Positions 33,116 through 40,597 are shown, counted from the first letter of the stretch. The stretch: 64,000 nucleotides of DNA from Mesorhizobium caraganae (GCF_016836705.1 NZ_JAFCGY010000029.1:1-64000), one strand, 5' to 3'. Program-made: numbers and translations. Notes: generated by a model from the sequence alone, not told the origin.

Positions 33116-34729
33116 CTAGGCCCATGCCCTCACAACGAGTTTCCAGCTAGCGTTCGTTATATCGTTAAAACCGGCTCCAGCCTTGTTGAGGATTTTGATT
33201 GAGCCAGCAGCGCTACCAAGCCGTACATTCAAATTGGTCGCGTCCGGCACAATGCTAATAGCTTGAACGGTCGCATCAGTTGTATTGAGAGCGGGGTTAA
33301 TGGGTATCTCATCACCAACCGCGTACCCCGAATTGGCCGTAGTACATTGGATGAAGGCTACATAGAGCGGCGGCTTGACCCCAAGTCCATGGGCAAGGAT
33401 GAGAGAGCCGCCGGCCGTGAGCGTTTGTGGGGCGCTCTCGAACGATTTGGTAAACGGTAACGTCCCCCACTGTGGGGCTGACCCGCCGCTGTTCATTAGA
33501 AGGGCCTGACTTGCCGTTCCCTTGGCGAGGCGCCCCCAAGTTCCCACACCTGTGCCGTAGATAAGGTCTCCGGCAACTGCCGCGCCGATGCCGGTCAATG
33601 CAGTCAAAACCGCTGACGCAGCCTGATAGACTGAAGAAATACCAGCGATAGCTGTCGCGACAAACCCCGTCGTCGCAAGCTGCGTCGTGTTGGTGCCTGG
33701 TGCCGCCGTCGGTGCGGCGGGCGTTCCCGTGAAGGTCGGGCCAGCCTTTGGCGCGAGGCTCGACACCGCGACCCCGCTGTCCTTGGCTAGCTTGCCCGTC
33801 GTACCGTTGAAGGTGGCGATGTTGTCGGCGATCGCCGAGGCCGGGCCGGCGATCAGGTCGGTCACCTTGATGCCACTATCCTTCCCCACCTTGCCCGTCG
33901 TGCTGGCGAACGTGACAATGTTGTCGGCTACCGAAGACGCAGGCCCCGAAAAATCCCCCGTCCCTGTCCCGTCGGCGCCCTTGTCGCCGGCGCGGTCGAA
34001 CATCAGCCAGATGCCATTGGCCGTCGTCGGTAAGGTGCCTGCGCCGCTGACATAGGCGAGCGTCAACTTGCGGTAGCGCGTCGCCGCCATCAAATCGTCG
34101 CGCAGCTTGACCACCTGGCCGTCCTTGCGGTGGTAGAGGCGGAATTCCTCGAACCAGGACAGCAGCGTCGAAAACACCTTGAAGCGGCCGGATTGCATGC
34201 GGTCGAGCATCTCCATCAGCCCGGCCTCGACCGAGACCGAGCCGTCAGCAAAGCGGGCGTGGCCGGTGAGCATGTTCAGCCCGTGCGCGGCATATTGTTT
34301 GGCGAGCGCGGTGCCCGCCCCTTCCAGCGTCTCGCGCCGGCCGTCGCGCGGCCAGGCCCAGGGCAGCCATTCGCCCCAGGGTTTGAGCGCCAGCGCCTGC
34401 ATGGCCGGCGTCTGCTGCGAAGCGCGCGACGCCTTGGTGACATAGACGACATCGGCCTCCGTATCCCAGGCGAGCTCGACAGCGGCCGACGGATGATCCC
34501 AGCCGAAATCGAGCGCGCCGATCCGCGGCCAGTAGCGCGGCAACCGGAACGGCTCGCAGGCGATCAGCTCTTCGGCAATCGGAAAGATGCGGCCGGAGCC
34601 CAGCACCGGGATGCCGCGCGCACGTGCCTCGCGCTCATGCTCGGGATAGGCGGCAATGATCGCGGCGCGCTCGTCCGGCGAATAGTGCCCGGCATCGTCG
34701 ATGGTCATGAAGGTGACGTGACGGGACAT
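33116..34729 (-). CDS. Fusion: terminase nuclease domain joined to phage tail-fibre region
   Basis: A 537-residue intact frame made of two unrelated phage parts. Residues 1-220 are the C-terminal half of a large terminase, with an RNase H-like nuclease motif (RIGALDFGWDHPSAAVEL) and the usual end QVVKLRDDLMAATRY. From about residue 223 it is a tail-fibre or collar protein: GTGTGDFSGPASSVADNI and a second copy of the GPAS-VADNI-TF--TTGK--KDSG repeat, then PTFTGTPAAPTAAPGT and a receptor-type C-terminus. A deletion has joined the two in frame near 34070, removing the portal, capsid and tail genes. Neither activity is likely to be complete; the fibre part could still fold. Confidence 0.8.
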   Translation of the reverse strand: MSRHVTFMTIDDAGHYSPDERAAIIAAYPEHEREARARGIPVLGSGRIFPIAEELIACEPFRLPRYWPRIGALDFGWDHPSAAVELAWDTEADVVYVTKASRASQQTPAMQALALKPWGEWLPWAWPRDGRRETLEGAGTALAKQYAAHGLNMLTGHARFADGSVSVEAGLMEMLDRMQSGRFKVFSTLLSWFEEFRLYHRKDGQVVKLRDDLMAATRYRKLTLAYVSGAGTLPTTANGIWLMFDRAGDKGADGTGTGDFSGPASSVADNIVTFASTTGKVGKDSGIKVTDLIAGPASAIADNIATFNGTTGKLAKDSGVAVSSLAPKAGPTFTGTPAAPTAAPGTNTTQLATTGFVATAIAGISSVYQAASAVLTALTGIGAAVAGDLIYGTGVGTWGRLAKGTASQALLMNSGGSAPQWGTLPFTKSFESAPQTLTAGGSLILAHGLGVKPPLYVAFIQCTTANSGYAVGDEIPINPALNTTDATVQAISIVPDATNLNVRLGSAAGSIKILNKAGAGFNDITNASWKLVVRAWA

Positions 34730-34879
34730 GCCTCACCTCGGTCATTGATGGCCAGGAAGGGTCAAACCAATCTTGCCGGATCTGCGTCTGTCGGTCGGCG
34801 GCCAATGGCATTCTTAACGGGACGCTAATATACGTAGACACTCCAACGAGCAGCGCCTGCCGGATGCTTGAGGAATGCC

Positions 34880-35212
34880 ATGCGAAGATTCATCTTCACG
34901 GCGATGTGTATCGCTGCCGCGACGGCCGCTAGCGCCCACGATTGGTACAAAGACAGGATTGACCCACAGACGAAATTCAAGTGTTGCGGTGGTTCCGATT
35001 GCCGCGCCATACCTCAGTCTTCGGTGCGGCCCAGGATCGACGGTGGTTACATCTATTTGCCGGATAATTTCATCATCCCACCGGACCGCGTGCAGGAATC
35101 CCCAGACGGCCAATACCATATCTGCGAAGGTACCTACGTCATAACCAATCAGCTGTATTTGCGTTGCTTCTTTGCGCCTCGTGTAAAGATCTCTCTGCTT
35201 CTTCCGCGTTGA
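34880..35212 (+). CDS. Small exported cysteine-containing protein inserted in the terminase gene
   Basis: A 110-residue precursor with a signal peptide (FIFTAMCIAAATAASA, cleaved before HDWYKD). The mature part has KCCGGSDCRAIP, VRPRIDGGYIYLPDN, YHICEGTY and LRCFFAP, with five Cys residues. Similar proteins are common in Rhizobiales without known function. It lies on the opposite strand between the two terminase halves, so it arrived with, or caused, the interruption. ATG 34880 has GAGGA upstream and is preferred over TTG 34868. Confidence 0.75.
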   Translation: MRRFIFTAMCIAAATAASAHDWYKDRIDPQTKFKCCGGSDCRAIPQSSVRPRIDGGYIYLPDNFIIPPDRVQESPDGQYHICEGTYVITNQLYLRCFFAPRVKISLLLPR

Positions 35213-35271
35213 GGTAGATACCGGGCGTCGCTGCGGCAGCACCGGCGCCCTCCCCTGCGGGAGGCTCTACG

Positions 35272-36030
35272 TCACCCCCCCGCCCTGCCCTCCACCTCCT
35301 GCGCCGACAAAAACCGCAACACCACATCACTCATGCCGAGCAGCGGTGTAAACGTGACGATGGTGATGCCGCCCGTGGCGTTGGTGCGGGTCAGCCCTTC
35401 GGAATAGATGTCGAGCGGCGGCTCCTCGTCGAACCAGACGCCGTGCAGCGTTTCGCCCTGCCACTTTTCACGGCCCTTCTCATAGCTCTTGAACGACAGC
35501 ACGGACTCATCGGCTTGCACGTCGCCGCCACCGCCCCAGCGCACCACGATGCTGTCGAGCGCGCCGGGCGCGCCGCGGCCCATGGTGGTGTGCACAATGG
35601 CGTCGGCGGGGATCATGCCGGTGCCCCAGGCGGCCTGCTGCTGCGGCGGGCCGACCAGCACGCGCTGCGGGTTGTCGCGCGTGCCCTCGCCGGTCACGCC
35701 CGCCGCCCATAGCCGCACGGCGGCGTCGAAGGTCTTGCCTTGCCACCACTGGGGATAGCGGCCGGTGAGGTGCATGGCCCATTCGGCGCCGCCGGCTCTG
35801 GTCTTGCCGAGCTGGTTGCCGGCCATGAACAGCCGTTCGCGATTTTTGGCGCCGGCGGCGTGAAACTCGGCCTGGCGTTCATACGGCGTGTAAGATGCAA
35901 GCAGATTAGTCCTGCGTCTTCGGTCCAGCTCCTGCAGCAGCGCCAGATAGTGGCGGCGCGCCGTCCGGTTGGTCGCCGAACGGACCGAGGACGGCTTCGA
36001 GGCCGCGGATACGGCGGCGGATCTCGTCAT
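35272..36030 (-). pseudogene. Large terminase subunit, N-terminal ATPase fragment
   Basis: Up to 252 residues encoding the ATP-driven DNA packaging motor half. Walker A is GNQLGKT (residues 71-77) and Walker B is VWFDEEP near residue 200; SYTPYERQAEFHAAG is the typical N-terminal adenine-binding region. It stops after MSDVVLRFL plus 11 unrelated residues, exactly where the nuclease half should begin; that half (SRHVTFMTIDDAGHY) starts at 34729. The gene is split by about 540 bases. The true start may be within 36030-35920, because the ORF overlaps the upstream small gene by 125 bases. Confidence 0.8.
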
Positions 36031-36280
36031 CGCTCAGGGTTTCCAGATGGTCGAGGGAGACATGTAAATCCTTGGGAAGCACCGATTGCACGATCTTCAG
36101 ATACTGGTCGGGCTTGTCGGCCCTGACCGCGGCAATCACACCGGCGCCATGGGCGCGGAAATCGGCGCGCATAGCGTTGAGGAAATCGTCGCCAAGCGTC
36201 TTCTTCGTCCGCTTCGTTGTGGCAGTGCCGGCTGGCGCCTTGCGGCCAGGGCGCGCACGCGGCGCCGTCCGGTCAGCCAT
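35906..36280 (-). CDS. Small phage packaging-type protein (terminase small subunit candidate)
   Basis: A 124-residue basic protein immediately before the terminase large subunit, the usual place for the DNA-recognition small subunit. A Lys/Arg/Pro-rich N-terminus (RARPGRKAPAGTATTKR) is followed by helices DDFLNAMRADFRAHGAGVIAAV and KIVQSVLPKDLHVSLDHLETLSDDEI. The LPKDLHV-DHL segment is common in rhizobial prophage proteins next to terminases. Overlaps its neighbour by eight bases upstream and up to 125 downstream. Confidence 0.65.
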   Translation of the reverse strand: MADRTAPRARPGRKAPAGTATTKRTKKTLGDDFLNAMRADFRAHGAGVIAAVRADKPDQYLKIVQSVLPKDLHVSLDHLETLSDDEIRRRIRGLEAVLGPFGDQPDGAPPLSGAAAGAGPKTQD

Positions 36281-36689
36281 GATCCTGAATCCCGGCGGGC
36301 TCAGCCTTGCTGGCGACAACCTGCTTTGCCGGTCTCGTCCGCTTGATTTTGCCGGGCTTGCGCCGTTTTGCCTTCGCCGGTTTCCGGGTGGTCTTGCGGT
36401 TGGCCGCATCAGCGGCATCGGCCGGCGCTTCGCCCCTTTCGGCAGGCGCACCTTTCAGGCTTGCCCTGACAAGACCGATCGCGCTTCCGTCGTGCGCGCC
36501 GCGCGGAAAGCCGAAGTCGCCGATCGCGTCGACGGGACCGCCGCGGATCATGCCGATCAGCACGCCCGGCACGACCGGCTCGACGCGGCCGACACGCGCC
36601 TGCGGGGCAGTGCCTTCGAACAGGCCGATGGCGCTGACGAGCTCGCGGCCGTCATCGTCGGTGATGATGGTGGCATAGCGGTTGGACAT
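36273..36689 (-). CDS. Phage-associated hypothetical protein
   Basis: A 138-residue protein with two parts: a compact N-terminal half (YATIITDDDGRELVSAIGLFE, then PGVLIGMIRGGPVDAIGDFG) and a highly basic, Lys/Arg/Pro/Ala-rich C-terminal tail (RKTTRKPAKAKRRKPGKIK) that may bind DNA. No family recognised. First gene of the phage remnant; it lies about 100 bases downstream of micro-transcript unit 1. GAGAAG precedes the ATG. Confidence 0.6.
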   Translation of the reverse strand: MSNRYATIITDDDGRELVSAIGLFEGTAPQARVGRVEPVVPGVLIGMIRGGPVDAIGDFGFPRGAHDGSAIGLVRASLKGAPAERGEAPADAADAANRKTTRKPAKAKRRKPGKIKRTRPAKQVVASKAEPAGIQDHG

Positions 36690-36734
36690 GGGCTTCTCGC
36701 GGATATTGCAGAATGAACCGAGGATAGCGTTCCT

Positions 36735-36765
36735 TCGCGCCCCCCTCTGTCCTGCCGGCATTCGA
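36735..36765. repeat. Single arm of the repeat A/E family
   Basis: CCCCCCTCTGTCCTGCCGG matches one arm of the inverted-arm repeats at 129-269 and 62668-62827. No partner arm is present nearby, so this is a decayed or solo copy. Confidence 0.6.
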
Positions 36766-36791
36766 TATCGGAACCTTGTGGGCATCAGAAA

Positions 36792-36873
36792 AACAAAACC
36801 CGCCTCGGCGGCGGGTTGCTGGCGCAAATCAGCACCATGGAGAAATGATACGATAGCTGCCCTCATCCGTCAA
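36792..36873 (-). ncRNA. Micro-transcript unit 1 (promoter plus about 47-nt transcript)
   Basis: Minus strand: -35 TTGACG (36868-36873), 17-base spacer, -10 TATCAT (36845-36850), predicted start at the A of an ATG at 36838, then a terminator stem CCCGCC/GGCGGG (36799-36815) followed by T-rich sequence. The transcript could be translated without a leader as MVLICASNPPPRRVLFF. A second copy with the same geometry is at 37838-37920. No published family was recognised; it could be a small RNA, a leaderless micropeptide or an attenuator for the downstream phage gene. Confidence 0.6.
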
Positions 36874-36946
36874 TAGGAAATAAGAAACAATTCCTATATC
36901 GGTCAAAGACTCAGCGGTGTTAGCGCTACCATATTTATCGTCAAGT

Positions 36947-36958
36947 CATATGCATATG
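36947..36958. promoter_or_regulatory. Perfect 12-bp AT-rich palindrome upstream of the mucR-like gene
   Basis: CATATGCATATG lies 74 bases before the start. Ros/MucR proteins bind AT-rich sites and usually repress their own genes, so this could be an autoregulatory operator. Confidence 0.45.
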
Positions 36959-37031
36959 TGCTAAAGTGCCATGCCGCAGGGGAAGTTTGTCTGATAATTT
37001 GTTCTTTGGCATCAAGGGGGCAACAGAGGCC

Positions 37032-37472
37032 ATGTCTGACGACAAAATTCGAAATATAAATTTGACCGCCGACATCGTCGCGGCCTTCGTGCGCCACAAT
37101 TCGGTGCCTCCGGAAGGTTTGCCGGCGTTGATCGAGAGCGTCAACTCGGCGCTCGCGGCCGTGGACAATCCCGTTGCGCCGCCGCAACCGGCACCGGAGC
37201 CCGCCGTCAATCGCAAGCGCTCGGTGACGCCGAATTTCATCTTCTGCCTCGAGGACGGCAAGAAGTTCAGGTCGCTGCGGCGCCATCTCGGCTCCGCCCA
37301 TGGTATGACGCCGGAGGCCTATCGCGCCAAATGGGACCTGCCCGGAGACTATCCGATGACGGCGCCCAGCTACGCCGCCAAGCGTTCTGAGCTGGCAAAG
37401 GAATTCGGGCTCGGCATCAGAACAGAGGCTCCGGCCGCCAAAGCGCCGGCCAAGCGCAAGACCAAGGCGTAA
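37032..37472 (+). CDS. MucR/Ros family zinc-finger transcriptional regulator
   Basis: A 146-residue protein of the Ros/MucR family, which controls exopolysaccharide, motility and symbiosis genes in rhizobia. The zinc-binding region reads FIFCLEDGKKFRSLRRHLGSAHGMTPEAYRAKWDLPGDYPM (given in part: CLEDGKKFRSLRRHL, then HGMTPEAYRAKW), with the first Cys followed by Asp in the second ligand position, a known variant. The N-terminal oligomerisation part (LTADIVAAFVRHNSVP) and a basic Ala/Lys tail are present. AGAGG precedes ATG 37032. It is flanked by two copies of the same micro-transcript unit. Confidence 0.92.
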   Translation: MSDDKIRNINLTADIVAAFVRHNSVPPEGLPALIESVNSALAAVDNPVAPPQPAPEPAVNRKRSVTPNFIFCLEDGKKFRSLRRHLGSAHGMTPEAYRAKWDLPGDYPMTAPSYAAKRSELAKEFGLGIRTEAPAAKAPAKRKTKA

Positions 37473-37612
37473 CGCGAAGTCCCTGCGCCGGTAAGCGATT
37501 CCAGGAACAGCGCGGATCGTCTTTTCCTGGGGAATTGCGTCAAGACAAAGAGATGGAGCGGTTCGGCGTTTAGGTGAAACGGTGAACCGCGCTATCCGTC
37601 CGGAGGACGATC

Positions 37613-37807
37613 ATGGTGGCCGACGAGCCCAATGACGTTCGTGTCGAACGCGTCGGTCGCCGCCAATGGGCGGTGCTGGTTGCCGAGAATGGCACGGTGA
37701 CCCAGCGCCTGTTTGAAGCCCAGGAAGCGGCCGAGGATTTTGCTGATGGCGAGCGGACAAGGCTCGGCCTGCCCGCAAGGCCGCCGGCAGAGGATCCGCT
37801 GGCCTGA
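37613..37807 (+). CDS. Small hypothetical protein
   Basis: A 64-residue protein: VRVERVGRRQWAVLVAENGTV, then QRLFEAQEAAEDFADGERTRLGL. The alternation suggests a short beta-hairpin followed by a helix. No recognised family. CGGAGGAC provides a good ribosome site. Lies between the mucR-like gene and micro-transcript unit 2, on the opposite strand to the latter. Confidence 0.7.
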   Translation: MVADEPNDVRVERVGRRQWAVLVAENGTVTQRLFEAQEAAEDFADGERTRLGLPARPPAEDPLA

Positions 37808-37837
37808 GTGAGCTTCAACCGCGGGATATCGCCCGAA

Positions 37838-37920
37838 ACAAAAAAACCGCCTCGGCGGCGGGTCGTCGGCGCAAATCAGCACCATAGTCAAACCATAGCA
37901 TAACTGCCTTCAGCCGGCAA
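37838..37920 (-). ncRNA. Micro-transcript unit 2 (promoter plus about 48-nt transcript)
   Basis: Minus strand: -35 TTGCCG (37915-37920), 17-base spacer, -10 TATGGT (37892-37897), predicted start at the A of an ATG at 37885, terminator stem CCGCC/GGCGG (37847-37861) followed by seven T. The first 18 transcribed bases (ATGGTGCTGATTTGCGCC) are identical to unit 1. The leaderless frame reads MVLICADDPPPRRFFCFG. No gene follows in the sense direction, so this copy is an orphan and not a leader. Confidence 0.6.
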
Positions 37921-38000
37921 TCGCGGCGGATCGCAGGGCGCGGCTGGTCATTAGCTGGCGCTTATGGAATCATTCCGCTCCGACTCGGGGAGAATGCAGC

Positions 38001-38270
38001 ATGGACAAACCAGCCATGGCATCCGTGTTCAGGATGCGGCATGCGCCAGCCACTGTTTCGGGCGTCCGCAGCGTCGGCCGGGGCCAGGCCGATCCGGTCA
38101 TCGGCAGAAGGCCGCTTGGCGAGGCGATCCGCTTCGTCATCGACGCCCACCCCCATTACGACATCAGCGCCGTCTCGATCGCCTTTGGCGACGGCTCGGC
38201 CCCGCGCCTCGGCAGCAGGGAGGTCAAGGCGCTGTGGGCCGAATATGGCCGTCGCTGGATGGAAGAGTAG
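38001..38270 (+). CDS. Small hypothetical protein
   Basis: An 89-residue protein, MDKPAMASVFRMRHAP at the start, then GEAIRFVIDAHPHYDISAVSI and REVKALWAEYGRRWME at the end. Likely one helix, a short strand and a closing helix; no recognised domain. GGGGAGAATGC precedes the ATG. Part of a run of small same-strand genes after mucR. Confidence 0.65.
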   Translation: MDKPAMASVFRMRHAPATVSGVRSVGRGQADPVIGRRPLGEAIRFVIDAHPHYDISAVSIAFGDGSAPRLGSREVKALWAEYGRRWMEE

Positions 38271-38403
38271 GACCGGACTACGCCTCCCTCTGGATCGGAA
38301 CAGGCGCTCATGCGTTGACGCTGGAGTTTTGTTTACGCAATTCCGGACGGAAAACCGCTTCACACTTTTCCTGGAATTGCTTTAGCCAATGGGAGCAAAC
38401 GCC

Positions 38404-38709
38404 ATGAATGTCGCCAATCTGCAACTCGAAGGCCTGCTGATGGCCGTCGCCTCGATCAACCAGGTTCTGGTCCGCAAGGGCGTGCTGTCGGTCGAGGACA
38501 TCGACATCGCCTTGCGCAAGGCCGAGGCCATCGAAACCGGCGAGGAACGGTCCGGCGGCATGTCGGAGTCCAGCCGCGACGCCGTCAACTTCCCGATCCG
38601 GTTGCTGGAACTGGCCAATCAGTGCCAGCCGGAGACGGACATGCCTTCCTTCTCGAAACTGGCGCGCATGGTCGGCCAGATGAAGGAACCCTACAACGAC
38701 CAGCGGTGA
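38404..38709 (+). CDS. Small hypothetical protein
   Basis: A 101-residue, mainly helical protein: LEGLLMAVASINQVLVRKGVLS, then VEDIDIALRKAEAIETGEE and FPIRLLELANQCQ. The -VRKGVLSVEDIDIALRKAE- segment resembles helical bundles of unassigned rhizobial proteins. ATG 38404 has GGGAGC upstream; an in-frame ATG at 38389 contains that ribosome site and is therefore less likely. Confidence 0.7.
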   Translation: MNVANLQLEGLLMAVASINQVLVRKGVLSVEDIDIALRKAEAIETGEERSGGMSESSRDAVNFPIRLLELANQCQPETDMPSFSKLARMVGQMKEPYNDQR

Positions 38710-38754
38710 GGTTGCGCTACCCGCGGCCGTGACCGGCGCGCGAGGCGGCTGATC

Positions 38755-39108
38755 TCAATACCGTCCCTGCAGGATCTTGATGAGCTTGCTGTTGTCAGCG
38801 CTGGGCGACAGCATCTTGCGATAGTCGGCGTAGGTGATCTTGCCATTGGCCAGCGCGTTGAAGAGCCGGTTGCAGAAGGCGGTTTCGTATCTTGCCGGGC
38901 TGACATTCATGAGTGCCGACAAATTGTTCTTGTCGGACTGCGAAGTGGTTCTTTCGTCGGCGACGCATTCGTTGATGACAGAGCGCTTGGCGGCCGGGCT
39001 GCCGAGTGTGACAGGTATGGTGTTGAATTCGCTTTCCGACATCGAAGTACAGCCGGCAAGCAGTGACGCGCCGACAAGGACGGCAGCAAAACGCATCGCT
39101 ATGTTCAT
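38755..39108 (-). CDS. Small lipoprotein
   Basis: A 117-residue lipoprotein precursor with lipobox LLAGC at residues 16-20. The mature part, SESEFNTIPVTLGSPAAKRSV then ETAFCNRLFNALANGKITYADYRKML, is helical with two Cys residues beyond the lipidated one. No family was recognised. An alternative start at the fifth codon (Met) would shorten the n-region slightly. Confidence 0.75.
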   Translation of the reverse strand: MNIAMRFAAVLVGASLLAGCTSMSESEFNTIPVTLGSPAAKRSVINECVADERTTSQSDKNNLSALMNVSPARYETAFCNRLFNALANGKITYADYRKMLSPSADNSKLIKILQGRY

Positions 39109-39471
39109 GAATTCCCCCTTGGACCTGTCACCGTGCTTATCGCGGCAAAACGCGCAAGTACAGTGACAATATCGTCGTATTCGGCTGCGAAGCTTAGGCC
39201 AGGCTAGTCGCCCTCGCCCCGGCCGAAAAGTAGGGCTATCGCATATGGATTCTTACGAAGAGGGACCCCCACCCTAACCCTCCCCACAAGGGGGAGGGAA
39301 CGCTGCCGCGCATCCTGCTATCTCCGCCCTGCAATAATTGCCGAGATCAGCGCCAGCAGGGTCTCCCTCCCCCCTTGTGGGGAGGGATTAAGGGTGGGGG
39401 TAAGTGCCGGGCAAACATCTCGGAAAATGTCATATGCGATTGGCCTGCGGCCCAAGGGGGGGGGCAGACGT
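39109..39471. other. Intergenic region around repeat C
   Basis: Between the lipoprotein and the third DoxX gene. Holds repeat C and a run of G at 39461-39469. No gene or clear promoter seen. Confidence 0.5.
39265..39401. repeat. Inverted-arm intergenic repeat C
   Basis: Left arm 39265-39299 (ACCCCCACCCTAACCCTCCC onward) and right arm 39362-39401 are inverted near-copies, each with a TCCCCAC-AAGGGGGAGG stem core. They enclose about 60 bases. Same architecture as repeats A, D and E but different arm sequence. Confidence 0.75.
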
Positions 39472-39885
39472 TCACCACCGGCCGAGCTTGGAGGCCAGCA
39501 CGCTGCCCGGTCCGTGTACGGCGGCAAACAGCAGGCCGGCGGCGAACGGGAAATGGGACATGAAAGCGCCGAACTCGGCCTGGTTGCCGGCCCAGTGCGA
39601 CGGACCATGGAAGGCAAAGCCGAGGAAGACGACGTAGACGGCGGCGACCAGGGCCGCCGGCGTGAAGAACGCGCCGGTCAGGAGGGCGATCACCAGCAGC
39701 GTTTCTAGGATCGCGGCGCACCAAGCCAGAAACAACGGGAACGGGAAACCGGCGGAGGCGATGTAGCCGGCGGTCATGCCCATGTCCATGAACTTGAAAG
39801 CCGCCCCCATCGCGAACATGGCAGCCAGGATCAGGCGAGCGATGAGAATGGCCGCGGTCTGCCACGGCGATTGAACGGTTTCCAT
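39472..39885 (-). CDS. DoxX family membrane protein (third copy)
   Basis: A 137-residue four-helix membrane protein: ILIARLILAAMFAMGAAFKF, TAGYIASAGFPFPLFLAWC, ETLLVIALLTGAFFTPAAL and FGAFMSHFPFAAGLLFAAVHG. More distant from the two tandem DoxX proteins at 2 kb than they are from each other. AGGAGGAC gives a strong ribosome site. Substrate and partners unknown; downstream of the Lrp-type gene in the same direction but with about 125 bases between. Confidence 0.82.
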   Translation of the reverse strand: METVQSPWQTAAILIARLILAAMFAMGAAFKFMDMGMTAGYIASAGFPFPLFLAWCAAILETLLVIALLTGAFFTPAALVAAVYVVFLGFAFHGPSHWAGNQAEFGAFMSHFPFAAGLLFAAVHGPGSVLASKLGRW

Positions 39886-40011
39886 AATGTCCTCCTGGGA
39901 TTGCTAGGGGTTTCGCTCCAAGGACGGGCAGCGCGCCGCCGATCCGACATCATCCCGCAAAAATTCTCGGCTGGCAAAACGGGACCTCTTGGCGGCGCCT
40001 GGGAATCCCGC

Positions 40012-40485
40012 TCAGAGCTTCGCCATCAACTCCCGTCCCAACCGCTTCGGCGGCTCGGCGCGCAGCACCACATTGGTCGTCACCGCGCCGTAGCGGCCGA
40101 TGGCGTCGACGATGCTTTCGAGGTCGGGCGGCGACGGGACGACGACCTTGACGAGAAAACAGTCCTCGCCGGTCACCCGCAGCACCTCGAGCACTTGCGG
40201 CATGGAAGCGAATTTCTTCAGGCAAGTCTGGATGTGCTCATGCGTGGTGCGCAGGCGGATCATGGCCATGGTGCCGAGACCGAGGGCGGCGGCATCGATC
40301 GCCGCCCGGTAGCCGGCGATGATGCCGCGCTCCTCCAGCCGCTTCACCCGCTCCGACGTCGCGGGCTGCGACAGGCCCACGCGGCGGCCGAGTTCGGAAA
40401 TGCCGATGCGGCCATCCTCCTGCATGATCTCGATGATCGCCATGTCGGTGGGGTCGAGCCGTGGCCGGTAATCGCCGTTTGCCAT
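40012..40485 (-). CDS. Lrp/AsnC family transcriptional regulator
   Basis: A 157-residue regulator. The N-terminal winged HTH reads RLDPTDMAIIEIMQEDGRIG, then SELGRRVGLSQPATSERVKRLEERGII; the C-terminal RAM effector domain follows (LGTMAMIRLRTTHEHIQTCL; VTGEDCFLVKVVVPS). Lrp members respond to amino acids and commonly control the divergent gene. ATG 40485 is preferred because AAGGTG precedes it and because a longer frame to 40572 would consume the promoter region and the inverted repeat at 40501-40526. Confidence 0.9.
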   Translation of the reverse strand: MANGDYRPRLDPTDMAIIEIMQEDGRIGISELGRRVGLSQPATSERVKRLEERGIIAGYRAAIDAAALGLGTMAMIRLRTTHEHIQTCLKKFASMPQVLEVLRVTGEDCFLVKVVVPSPPDLESIVDAIGRYGAVTTNVVLRAEPPKRLGRELMAKL

Positions 40486-40500
40486 GAGCACCTTCAATCC

Positions 40501-40526
40501 ATCGGAATTCTTCGCTGCTTTCCGAT
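40501..40526. promoter_or_regulatory. Operator-like inverted repeat between lrp-type gene and hydrolase
   Basis: ATCGGAA (40501-40507) and TTCCGAT (40520-40526), 12-base spacer, centred in the 112-base divergent region. Likely target of the Lrp-type regulator. Confidence 0.6.
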
Positions 40527-40597
40527 GATCTCTCATTCCGCGGACGAGGAGAAGACCTAGAGTTGACGCCATCGTTCACCAGGAGACAGGACATTCC

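Larger units (their letters stand above)
30236..36689 (-). mobile_element. Degenerate prophage / gene-transfer-agent-like remnant
   Basis: A run of minus-strand genes: two small packaging-end proteins, a terminase broken into two pieces, a terminase-fibre fusion, a glycosyltransferase, an endolysin and small membrane and spanin-like proteins. No integrase, portal, protease, capsid or tail-assembly gene is present between the terminase and the lysis genes. Gene order is that of a tailed-phage late operon from which the structural middle has been deleted. No attachment sites could be identified. Confidence 0.75.
36690..37031. other. Intergenic region between the phage remnant and mucR-like gene
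   Basis: Holds a solo repeat arm (36735-36765), micro-transcript unit 1 (36792-36873, minus strand), an AT-rich tract with the inverted pair TAGGAA/TTCCTA near 36875-36896, and a perfect CATATGCATATG palindrome at 36947-36958 close to the mucR-like start. No further gene seen. Confidence 0.6.

Noticed and set aside
35272..35290. Short shared GAGGTG string at both ends of the terminase break as a recombination scar
   Set aside because: The match is six bases and joining there would shift the reading frame of the terminase. It is probably chance.
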